Assembly: GCA_004793585.1 (NCBI GenBank)
Contig: SRZB01000004.1
Coordinates: 62,001 to 126,000 of the forward strand
Direction: 5' to 3'
Length of the DNA: 64,000 nucleotides
Origin: Hominisplanchenecus murintestinalis
Lineage (GTDB): Bacteria; Bacillota; Clostridia; Lachnospirales; Lachnospiraceae
A program made the position numbers and the translations under genes. The notes beneath the pieces are model-generated. The model searched no databases, was not told where the DNA came from, and saw only the letters and a program-made list of their open reading frames with translations. This document shows positions 53,077-60,493 of this stretch, in pieces. How positions within the stretch are numbered: the first letter of the stretch is position 1; every line of letters starts with the position of its first letter.

Positions 53077-54138
53077 TTATGAATGTTCTTTTTCCTGTGT
53101 CCTTTCCGCAGACGGTCCCAGCAGATAGTCAATATTGGCCTTCACATTCTGCAGCTCCCGCATTTCTTCCCGTACCTGCTTATATTCCGCATAGGCTTTT
53201 CTCTTGGCCTCCAGCACTTCGGCATATTCTTCCCGCAGAGTCTTTACGGTAGGCAGCTTCTCCACTCCCAGGCTGTCAAAATATTTCTTCGCTGCCTGGT
53301 GGATCAGGATGTCAGCCTCATGCTCGGCCCGGAATTTTTTGCTGTAACCGGCTTTTCGATACGCAATGTAGACAGATCTCGTCTTAGAGTAATTGACGAT
53401 CTGTTTCTGCAATTCTCCATTTTGAGATAAACGGCTTTCCATATCCTTGATCTGCGTGGAAAGCTCATTAAACCGGGAAGTCGTAGCCTGGGCCTTTGCT
53501 TGAAGGTCCTCATAGCTCATATCCCCATGCTCTTTCAGGTAAGCCACAGCTTTCGCAAGCTGCTTCACATTGAACACTTTGGCACAACGCTCATAACCGG
53601 CACCTTTACCGGCCCGCATTGCGGCGTCAATATCAATCAGCATCCTCACCGAAGAATTGGACCGTTTGGGCTGAACAGAGGGAATATAGGTTCCGGCGAT
53701 CCTTTCCCGTATTGCCTGTTCAGTATAATCTCCTTTTAGCGTATTGCAGCGGGTTCGGCTCTTTTGCCCTGGAACACGGAAATTGATAGATTTCCCGCGC
53801 CGGGTGACTTCCACACCGGACGCTTCCAGAATTTTCAGGAAATCCTCAAAGGTGGAGGGGTGCTGCTCCAGGGCGGCGTCAATGGCCTGACGGATCTGAT
53901 TCTGAAAGGAAAGCGGTTTGTTTCCATCACCCAGCCATTTTCCATAGTGGCCGCGGCTGGGCTTGGGATCTTCGACAATAGAAAGGCCATGCTCCAGACA
54001 CAGCTTATCGCTGATCCGGCGCAAAGCCCAGGAGGAACCCCAAAAGTTGCGGAATTTCCTGGTAGACTCCAGATTTACCGCACTCACGATGATGTGATTA
54101 TGGACATGGTGCTTGTCTATGTGCATGCAGACAATACC
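53077..54138 (-). pseudogene. MOBP-type relaxase missing its N-terminus
   Basis: About 354 codons beginning in the motif IVCMHIDKHHVHNHIIVSA (the HxxxHxHxH metal site) and running to the normal relaxase end. The matching parts in the intact gene at 54329-55738 start at residue 117, so the catalytic Tyr region is lost. Upstream codons to 54411 are unrelated and overlap the intact gene. The coiled-coil C-terminal half is complete (NGELQKQIVNYSKTRSVYIAYRKAGYSKKF). A broken second copy, clearly diverged from the first. Confidence 0.8.
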
Positions 54139-54194
54139 TAAATAAAGGTTCTCAAAACTACTGGCAAGCAATGCAATCTTCCGTAAGATTGCGT

Positions 54195-54232
54195 ATTTAG
54201 CAGAAATCCCGTACCCGGAATTTCTGCTAAAT
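54195..54232. repeat. Inverted repeat between the two relaxase copies
   Basis: ATTTAGCAGAAAT (54195-54207) and ATTTCTGCTAAAT (54220-54232), perfect 13-bp arms. A second small hairpin, CAATCTT/AAGATTG, lies just to the left (54174-54191). Both are at the point where the truncated relaxase loses homology. Confidence 0.65.
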
Positions 54233-54328
54233 GCTTGTTGGTGACATATCCCCAAACCCCTGAGATCATTGCCGTTGGCAATGGCTGCGCGTTCCGTTGG
54301 AACGCTGAAAAACAAAAGCGGAGAGAAC

Positions 54329-55738
54329 CTATTGTCGTGATTTTTGCGATTCCCTCTGCGGTTCCCGCCCGGTGGGAATGTCCAGCAAATGCTCCACATT
54401 CGCCCGGACATTATGGAGCTCCTTCATATCCGCCCTGGCCTGCTTATAGGCAGAATAGGCTTTCCGTTTCTGCTCCATAAGTCCGGCATATTCCTCCCGC
54501 AGAGATTTGACGGAAGGCAGCTTTGTGATCCCCAGCCCATCAAAGTGTTTCTTCGCCGCCTGATGCAGAAGGATTTCCGTCTCATGCGCCGCACGGAATT
54601 TTTTGCTGTACCCGGCTTTTCGGTATTCCACATAGACTGTCCGTGTTTTGGCATAATTTACAATCTGTTTCTGCAGTTCCCCGTTGGTGGTCATCTGCGA
54701 TTCCAGCTCCTTGATCTGTACCGACAGCGCATTAAAATTAGCAGTAGCAATATCTGATTTTTTCTGCAAATCCTCATAGTTCATATCGCCATGCTCTTTG
54801 AGCCAGATCACCGCCTGGGAGAGCTGTTTTAAGTTGAACACCTTCGCCCAGCGTTCATATCCCGGACCTTTGCCGGAACGGATTGCCGCCTCAATATCCA
54901 CCAGCAGCCCGACTTTGGAAACCGGCTTTTGGGGAGAAGTACGGCGCGGCTTTGCCGTCCGTGTGCCGGCAATCCGTTCTTTGATGGCCTGCTCGGTATA
55001 GTCGCCTTTCAGTGTGTCACACCGGGTATATCTATCATCAGGTGACAGGCGAAAACGAAGGTGCTTTCGCTCCTGGTTGACTTCAATCCCAGCCGCCTCC
55101 AGCTTTTTCAAAAGTTCTTCAAAGTCCTTCGGCTTTTCTTCCAGGGCTGTGTCGATAGCCTGTCGTAGCTGCTCCTGGTGGGAAGGCTGTTTCTGACTTC
55201 CCATCCATGTGCCATAATGGTCCCGGCTGGGTTTCGGATTCTCTACAATGGAAAGCCCATGCTCCAGGCACAGCTTGTCATTCATGCGCCGGATCGCCCA
55301 TGTAGAGCCCCAGAAGTTGCGGAATTTTTTCTGGCAGTCCAGCGTGGTAGAATTTATGATGATGTGGTTATGGACATGGTGTTTATCCACATGGGTACAG
55401 ACAACAAAAGCATGGTTTCCCTTCGTCAGTTTCAATGCCAGCTCCCGCCCGATCTGGTTCGCTTCTTCCGGCGTGACTTCGCCGGGTTTGAACGCCTGCC
55501 GGAGATGGTAGGCAATCACATCATCCGCGCCCCGGTCACGTCCGGTCAGGTTCGCATACTGGCGCTTGGATAAAAGGAATTCCGCATCAGCGGTCCGGGT
55601 GTCGCATTCATAACCATAAATGAATTTCCCAAAATCGGTTTTCTGCGGATTCTTTACGTAGTCAATGATGTCTGCTATGGCCGTGGAAACATCCCGGCCT
55701 TTCCCAACATGCAGCGGCATGAGCCGAGTGGTTGCCAT
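54329..55738 (-). CDS. MOBP-type relaxase of the mobilisation block
   Basis: The start is the ATG at 55738 after AAGGGGGTGACAG, giving 469 residues. The relaxase domain has a Tyr-containing helix (LLSKRQYANLTGRDRG) and the metal-binding HVDKHHVHNHIIINS, where three His hold the nicking site. A long helical C-terminal half (about 270-450) probably contacts the coupling protein. It nicks oriT and leads one strand into the recipient. The tail is basic (REPQRESQKSRQ). MobC is encoded about 1 kb upstream on the same strand. Confidence 0.92.
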   Translation of the reverse strand: MATTRLMPLHVGKGRDVSTAIADIIDYVKNPQKTDFGKFIYGYECDTRTADAEFLLSKRQYANLTGRDRGADDVIAYHLRQAFKPGEVTPEEANQIGRELALKLTKGNHAFVVCTHVDKHHVHNHIIINSTTLDCQKKFRNFWGSTWAIRRMNDKLCLEHGLSIVENPKPSRDHYGTWMGSQKQPSHQEQLRQAIDTALEEKPKDFEELLKKLEAAGIEVNQERKHLRFRLSPDDRYTRCDTLKGDYTEQAIKERIAGTRTAKPRRTSPQKPVSKVGLLVDIEAAIRSGKGPGYERWAKVFNLKQLSQAVIWLKEHGDMNYEDLQKKSDIATANFNALSVQIKELESQMTTNGELQKQIVNYAKTRTVYVEYRKAGYSKKFRAAHETEILLHQAAKKHFDGLGITKLPSVKSLREEYAGLMEQKRKAYSAYKQARADMKELHNVRANVEHLLDIPTGREPQRESQKSRQ

Positions 55739-55771
55739 ATCTGTCACCCCCTTAATCCAATATTGGCCCTG

Positions 55772-56281
55772 TTACCGCTCCGGCTCCTTTTTTGCTTTCG
55801 TCCTGTCACTGTGCGCCGGTTGCCCGGCATTTTTATTCAGGCTGTCACGCACGGACGGTTTCTGCTCCTGGGCCGGCGCACACTCCCGCCTGGCCTGGGA
55901 GAGAAACAGGTCGGTAAGACCGGGATTGCAGCGGTCCACAACAAAATAAACACTCTGGTCATATCCAAAACCGTCCTTATCCTCACAGACCGGGACCGTC
56001 TGCGCCCATGCCTTGTTGTCCCGTGAAATGCGCCCGTCGTGATCTTTCTGCCGGACCGTGTTGGCAAGGACATAAAAAATCCGGCCATAATCAAACTGCT
56101 GTAAGACCTGCTGCACGCACGCCGGGTCTAAACGGTTATCCCGGTAGTTGTCCGCAATGGCCTGTTCGATTGCCTCCCTGCACGCAACGTTTGCTTTGTG
56201 GGAAGCGTGGTACTGATCCAGTTCCCCATGCTCATGCGCATAGGTGGCAGAATGAAAATAAATTGGCGTTGTATCTTTCAA
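55772..56281 (-). CDS. DUF3849-type mobilisation-block protein
   Basis: 169 residues from a TTG at 56281, seven bases after GGAGG. It contains TTPIYFHSATYAHEHGELDQYHASHKANVACREAI and RIFYVLANTVRQKDHDGRIS, the DUF3849 pattern. Function unknown. The last 30 residues carry the (P)SVR-L-K motif and end KKEPER, a tail shared with four other proteins of this block. It lies 33 bases upstream of the relaxase. Confidence 0.78.
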   Translation of the reverse strand: MKDTTPIYFHSATYAHEHGELDQYHASHKANVACREAIEQAIADNYRDNRLDPACVQQVLQQFDYGRIFYVLANTVRQKDHDGRISRDNKAWAQTVPVCEDKDGFGYDQSVYFVVDRCNPGLTDLFLSQARRECAPAQEQKPSVRDSLNKNAGQPAHSDRTKAKKEPER

Positions 56282-56370
56282 TGAAATCCCTCCAATCAAA
56301 AAGCTGCCGTAACAGACAGCCATAATTATAGAAAAAGGGCGGGGCTGCCAATGCGCCCCGCCGAAACTGT

Positions 56371-56661
56371 TTAACCAAATATAAAATCTTTCAGGGTGCC
56401 ATTTACGCCGCCGATCATGCCGACCAGCCAGGCCGCCGCCATCGGCAGACCGTATGGGCTGATAAGGAACGCGATCACCAGCCAGGACATTCCCGGCCAG
56501 AACCCGGCAGCGAAGAACAGCGCCAGCGCCGCCAGAAAAACAATCCCTGACAGAATCCCCAGCACAGCGCCGGAAATCACAACAAGAAATTTGCAGAACA
56601 AATAAAGAATCCCCGTAACTATTACAAATGGAAGTGCCAGCAGTTTACCAATCAGACGCAT
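56371..56661 (-). CDS. CD1845-type membrane protein
   Basis: 96 residues, almost entirely hydrophobic, with three to four helices (LPFVIVTGILYLFCKFLVVI, IVFLAALALFFAAGFWPG, MAAAWLVGMIGG) and ending LKDFIFG. It matches the CD1845 family found in Tn1549/CTn-like elements between MobC and the relaxase. Function unknown, presumably at the donor membrane. Confidence 0.8.
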   Translation of the reverse strand: MRLIGKLLALPFVIVTGILYLFCKFLVVISGAVLGILSGIVFLAALALFFAAGFWPGMSWLVIAFLISPYGLPMAAAWLVGMIGGVNGTLKDFIFG

Positions 56662-56710
56662 ACGTCCGCCTCCTTTCCTAATTCCATGTCCGTTTTTTCA
56701 GGACATCCAG

Positions 56711-56744
56711 GTATGCCCGAAGGGTATTTCAAAGAGAAGCATAC
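56711..56744. other. Candidate oriT region
   Basis: Non-coding stretch 56662-56805 between the CD1845-type gene and mobC, containing GTATGC (56711-56716) and GCATAC (56739-56744) followed by TTACCCC, plus a hairpin CCCGAAGGG. A transfer origin beside mobC is usual for MOBP systems. There is no nick-site homology that I can verify by eye. Confidence 0.35.
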
Positions 56745-56805
56745 TTACCCCTCTATTAGAATCTTACCGTGCCGGCCTGAGGAAATCAACGGCATTTCTG
56801 CCTGT

Positions 56806-57150
56806 TTACGAAATGTTCGCAAATCCCCGCAGCAGCTTATCCATGCCATCCCACAGACTGTCCAGACGGGTGCGCAGGTCGTCCACGTCGGCAGCGTAAA
56901 TACTCCCGGTCTCATTGGCACGTCTGGTGTACTGGTTTAAGTTATTGGAGCAGATACGAAGAAGCCGTACCATTTCCTGAATGTCGCTCATATCCAGATG
57001 AATGATATAACCGTCAACCGCCATCTTGCGCAGATATGCGGACAGGTTGGTAATGCCGAGCTCCGCCATGCGCCCCTTTACCAGCTCCGCGTCCTGCTCG
57101 GACATGACAAATTCCACCCGGACGGATTTTTTGGTATGCCCGGCTTTCAT
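56806..57150 (-). CDS. mobC: MobC-type relaxosome protein of the mobilisation block
   Basis: 114 residues. N-terminal KKSVRVEFVMSEQDAELVKGRMAELGITNLSAYLRKMAVDGYII is the ribbon-helix-helix-like part. LRICSNNLNQYTRRANETGSIYAADVDDL is the MobC signature helix. It assists the relaxase at oriT. The ATG overlaps the stop of the upstream gene, and its ribosome site (AAGGAG) is inside that gene's KKEPER codons. It is unrelated in detail to the MobC at 27070. Confidence 0.9.
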   Translation of the reverse strand: MKAGHTKKSVRVEFVMSEQDAELVKGRMAELGITNLSAYLRKMAVDGYIIHLDMSDIQEMVRLLRICSNNLNQYTRRANETGSIYAADVDDLRTRLDSLWDGMDKLLRGFANIS

Positions 57151-57848
57151 CGTTCCGGCTCCTTTTTCGTGGAAGGCGGTTTATGGGCGGGAGCGGCGGC
57201 TGTCCGGGACTCTTTGAGCTTTCCGCGTAAGGTATTCTTTTTCAGGCTGTCAATATATTCTTTTATATCGCCGTTTGTGGCATGGCAGGAGCGTTTGAGC
57301 CGTTCCCGTTTCAGGATTACGGCAAGTTCCCGTTCATTCTCCGGCAGATCGGTTATCGACTTTGGGCTCCCATGTACCGGCACCAGCTCATTCATAAGCT
57401 GCCTCCGGTCCCGATAAGGGATCGTGATATTAGCTCCGTCCTCAAACACAACGGCTACTTTTCCAATGGGGCAGGCCAGCAGCTTTACCCGCTCCACATG
57501 CGTCCCATAATCAAGCGGGTATATATTGCCGGCCACTTTTCCGTCCTGCACATCTTTGATGGAGAGGGCATAGGCAAGGACCGGGTCTTTCGTCTGCTCA
57601 TGGTAAAACTCCCACACTTTATTTGCGTGGCTGCCCTCCAGATAGACCTCCCATTCCCGCAGGGTATAGGTGCCGCAGGGCCGTGACAGCCAGAGAAGGC
57701 GCCGGTCCTCTGGTTCTCCCGATAGAGCCAGCTTTGGGATCAGTTCTTTATCCAGGTCAAAATCATCTTTATAATGCTGCGTGTGCAGCTCCATGATCTG
57801 CCCCAGGCTGTCCAGTATATCCACGCCCTCAAACCTTACCGCGCCCAT
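57147..57848 (-). CDS. Mobilisation-block accessory protein, unknown
   Basis: 233 residues, soluble. The N-terminal two thirds are a mixed domain (CGTYTLREWEVYLEG, YALSIKDVQDGKVAGNIYPLDYGTHVERVKLLA). The last third is helical and basic (ILKRERLKRSCHATNGDIKEYIDSLKKNTLRGKL), with a Pro/Ala/Lys tail ending KKEPER. I do not recognise a named family with certainty. Its start overlaps the previous stop, and its stop overlaps the mobC start. Confidence 0.75.
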   Translation of the reverse strand: MGAVRFEGVDILDSLGQIMELHTQHYKDDFDLDKELIPKLALSGEPEDRRLLWLSRPCGTYTLREWEVYLEGSHANKVWEFYHEQTKDPVLAYALSIKDVQDGKVAGNIYPLDYGTHVERVKLLACPIGKVAVVFEDGANITIPYRDRRQLMNELVPVHGSPKSITDLPENERELAVILKRERLKRSCHATNGDIKEYIDSLKKNTLRGKLKESRTAAAPAHKPPSTKKEPER

Positions 57849-58789
57849 CAGCGTTCCCTCTCTGCCATCAGTGGCGCTGCCTGCCTTGCTTCATGCTCCG
57901 GGTGGTCTGCCTTCAGCCGTTCCATCAGGGAAGGTTTCTCTGCCGTTTCCTCCGGCAGCGTCTCTGGGGCAAGCTCCCGGATTTCCTCATAAGTCTGTCC
58001 GTCCGTCAGGTCAGGGCGCACAGGCGGTTCGTTGTTGAGGTGTCCGTCCAGCATATTGTAATTGCCGGTCTGTCCTTCCTCGTAAAGCTCCGCATTATGC
58101 AGATAGCTCTCCGGCGCCTGGAAGGGCTGTCCGGCAAACATGATCTCCCTATGGGGCGTAAACTGTGAGAGCACGCCGTCCCGGAGCCTTGCAAATTCTT
58201 CATACTGACCCAGGGTAAGGCCGCGCTCCAGCATTTCCGCCTGGGTATGCGCCCAGCCCTCCCCATAGAGAAAATAGTACATATCCGGCTGGTCGCAGAC
58301 AAAGCACAGGGAGCCGTCCTGGTTGTCATAATAAGACGCCTGCATATCCTGATAGTGGCAGCGTTCCTCACGTCCCAGGTACACCCGGTTATCTGCGCCC
58401 AGCATGGCGACCATGCCCGCATAGTTGCTGTGGACCGCAGAGCGGATTCCCACCAATGGGTCCGCCTCCGGCATGATCTGCCTGCCGGGAATCTCATTGC
58501 GCTTTTCCGCTGCGTCATTTCTCGGCGCCACTTCCTCATGGGCGCGGGCATCCAAATCCGGCTGTGCCGCACGTTTTTTAATTGCGCCCGGTTCCGGCTC
58601 TTTTTCCTCCACATAGTAGCGGACATTCGCCGTGGCATGGCGGCCGGCTTCGTCCGCATAATCCTGGGCGGCTTTTTCAGAATCAAATTCCAGAGGCTTT
58701 CCGTCCTCTTTGCACCAGCCCTCCGCACGTCCAAAAATGGAAGAGCCGCTGCGGACCGCCCACACGCCGTATACTCTTTCTTTTCCCAT
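57848..58789 (-). CDS. Mobilisation-block accessory protein, unknown
   Basis: 313 residues, acidic. It begins MGKERVYGVWAVRSG, a small domain with a GWCKEDGKPLEFDSEKAAQDYADEAG motif, then a linker, then a domain rich in Tyr, Asp and Glu (SAVHSNYAGMVAMLGADNRVYLGREERCHYQDMQ). The C-terminus repeats the tail pattern: EKPSLMERLK and a final RER. Similar proteins occur in Firmicute integrative elements, but I know no function. One-base overlap with the gene downstream. Confidence 0.75.
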   Translation of the reverse strand: MGKERVYGVWAVRSGSSIFGRAEGWCKEDGKPLEFDSEKAAQDYADEAGRHATANVRYYVEEKEPEPGAIKKRAAQPDLDARAHEEVAPRNDAAEKRNEIPGRQIMPEADPLVGIRSAVHSNYAGMVAMLGADNRVYLGREERCHYQDMQASYYDNQDGSLCFVCDQPDMYYFLYGEGWAHTQAEMLERGLTLGQYEEFARLRDGVLSQFTPHREIMFAGQPFQAPESYLHNAELYEEGQTGNYNMLDGHLNNEPPVRPDLTDGQTYEEIRELAPETLPEETAEKPSLMERLKADHPEHEARQAAPLMAERER

Positions 58790-58800
58790 CCTGACCCTCC

Positions 58801-59439
58801 TTACCGTTCCTGCTGTTTCGGCGTTTTCTGCTTTTTGTCCGGTTCCGCCGTCTTTGTTTCTTTTATCTGCTGCCGGACCGAGGCCCTGTGCTCCGGCTCC
58901 CTTTCGGAATCCGTGATATTGACATACTCGCCGATGATGTTCAGCGCCTCATGGTAGCTGCCGGAAGCAAACACCCGGTCCGACATTTCTTTTGCCTGGT
59001 CCGCCATATCATTCCTGCGGAGGGTGCGGGCCGCAATCCCTACCAGGTTGAAAACATTCCCGTCCTGGCCGATCAACGCGCAGTCCGGTTTCTCCGGCTC
59101 CGGCGAAGGCTCACTGATAAAGCCGCCCAGACGGTTCGGTACAAAATCGGATAGCCAGGTACCCCCGAAATCCGCATGGGTCTGTAACCGCCAGATGGCA
59201 AGTTTCCCGATGTCCAGCTTTACATCCTCGAAAGGGTAGAGCAGGCAGGTAAGCTCCCCATACTGGAAAGCTGAAACGTCCTCAAATTTACTGCCGTCCT
59301 TCAAAATGCCCGCCTCGGTGAACATATCATTGATCCCGTCCACCCATTCCTTCAAATCCCCGCCGCAGCCCTGCAGGATCAGGCCGTCTTTGCCCTCCAT
59401 GCCCCGCAGGTCATCGGTTGTGATCGTGTTGATATTCAT
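58801..59439 (-). CDS. Mobilisation-block accessory protein, unknown
   Basis: 212 residues. Two parts: an N-terminal domain (MNINTITTDDLRGMEGKDGLILQGCGG), and a conserved C-terminal module with CALIGQDGNVFNLVGIAARTLRR, then ADQAKEMSDRVFASGSYHEALNIIGEYVNI. This is a pattern I have seen in proteins of phages and integrative elements without an assigned role. The last 30 residues have ASVRQQIK and end QQER. Eleven bases separate it from the next gene, whose ribosome site follows the stop directly. Confidence 0.75.
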   Translation of the reverse strand: MNINTITTDDLRGMEGKDGLILQGCGGDLKEWVDGINDMFTEAGILKDGSKFEDVSAFQYGELTCLLYPFEDVKLDIGKLAIWRLQTHADFGGTWLSDFVPNRLGGFISEPSPEPEKPDCALIGQDGNVFNLVGIAARTLRRNDMADQAKEMSDRVFASGSYHEALNIIGEYVNITDSEREPEHRASVRQQIKETKTAEPDKKQKTPKQQER

Positions 59440-59450
59440 AAAACCGCCTC

Positions 59451-59981
59451 CTATCGTTCCTGTTGATGGTTGGTTTTCTGCCGGATGGCTTTGGCCTCCG
59501 GCTGTTTTTTTAGCTGCTTACGGACGGAAGGCTTTACTGCCGGCTGCCACATATCCGTTAAAATGGCAGAGGCCGGCTGTTCCCATTCCTTCCCGAATCC
59601 ACGGATCACAGTCCCGTACATGATCCCGTTATCCGCAAACATTTTCAAAGTGTCAAATGCCCGGTCAAATAATTCTATATTCCTTGCATCCACGCTGGGC
59701 GCAAAATGGATCACTCCTACAGGGTAATCCCCTCCGGTACCGACCCAGCCCCGGACAAACGCGTCATAATCCTTTGTAATGCCGGCAGCCGCAAGCTCAC
59801 CGGCATGGCTGGAATCCAACAGACTTGTCACTGCATACTGCCGGCCTAAGACCAATAGCCCTGTGTCCGGGTTATACATGAAGCGCCGGTTGTCAATCTG
59901 CTGTATGTCAATGGCCTGCGTCCATGTGTCGATCCGCATAATTTCCGGTACGACCGGTATTTTTATTTTCTCGATAAACAT
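59451..59981 (-). CDS. Mobilisation-block accessory protein, unknown
   Basis: 176 residues. An N-terminal beta-rich domain (MFIEKIKIPVVPEIMRIDTW, then FMYNPDTGLLVLGRQ), a central part with GWVGTGGDYPVGVIHFAPSVDARN, and the shared tail with KPSVRKQLK ending QQER. No catalytic motif or membrane segment. First of the run of five genes that share the C-terminal tail. Confidence 0.72.
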   Translation of the reverse strand: MFIEKIKIPVVPEIMRIDTWTQAIDIQQIDNRRFMYNPDTGLLVLGRQYAVTSLLDSSHAGELAAAGITKDYDAFVRGWVGTGGDYPVGVIHFAPSVDARNIELFDRAFDTLKMFADNGIMYGTVIRGFGKEWEQPASAILTDMWQPAVKPSVRKQLKKQPEAKAIRQKTNHQQER

Positions 59982-60001
59982 CCCTCCCGATTTTTCTGTC
60001 T

Positions 60002-60112
60002 GTCCGCAACTTAGGGCTGCTTCAGGGCGCCGGAGTATTCTTATTCAGCCGCCCCTCAAACCGGGTTCTGAAATCCTTGAAAATCAAGCCTCTTTTTGGT
60101 TAAGTTGCGGAC
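60002..60112. repeat. 111-bp interval bounded by 12-bp inverted repeats
   Basis: GTCCGCAACTTA (60002-60013) and TAAGTTGCGGAC (60101-60112) are perfect inverted repeats flanking a gene-free interval. It may be a small transposable unit or a long-range RNA stem. No target duplication is obvious. Confidence 0.5.
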
Positions 60113-60115
60113 ATA

Positions 60116-60493
60116 TTACCTCTGGTTCTGCCTGATCCGGCGCTTGCGTTCCCGCTCGGATTTCCGTCTGGCAAAGGCGCGGCAGGAATCCGAACAATAT
60201 GCCTGGCTGGTGGTGGGAAGATATGCCCTGCCGCAGACCGGGCAGGTTTTCTGTTTCAGGGAAGTGTCCTCGCCGGTAATGGCAGATTCCAGCGCCGGGT
60301 CCACCGGCAGCACCGCCTCCCGGAAGTAGCGGCAGAAAGAGCCGGTCCACCATTTATGCAGCATATAACAGGGACAGTCCAAAGAACGGCAGAACTTATC
60401 CCGATTGTCATAGTTCGCACAAAGGTCTGTTACCAGCCTTCGGATCGCCGCCCGTTCCTGTCTGGTTAATTCCCGTGAGGGCGGCCCGCTCAT
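60116..60493 (-). CDS. Cysteine-rich VLP-type protein
   Basis: 125 residues. It begins MSGPPSRELTRQERAAIRRLV, has C-CPCYMLHKWWTGSFCRYFREAVLPVDPALE, and a C-terminal zinc ribbon KTCPVCGRAYLPTTSQAYCSDSCRAFARRK. This is the Cys_rich_VLP family of Clostridia conjugative elements. Probably zinc-binding and DNA-binding; role unproven. The start overlaps the topB stop (ATGA). Confidence 0.82.
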   Translation of the reverse strand: MSGPPSRELTRQERAAIRRLVTDLCANYDNRDKFCRSLDCPCYMLHKWWTGSFCRYFREAVLPVDPALESAITGEDTSLKQKTCPVCGRAYLPTTSQAYCSDSCRAFARRKSERERKRRIRQNQR

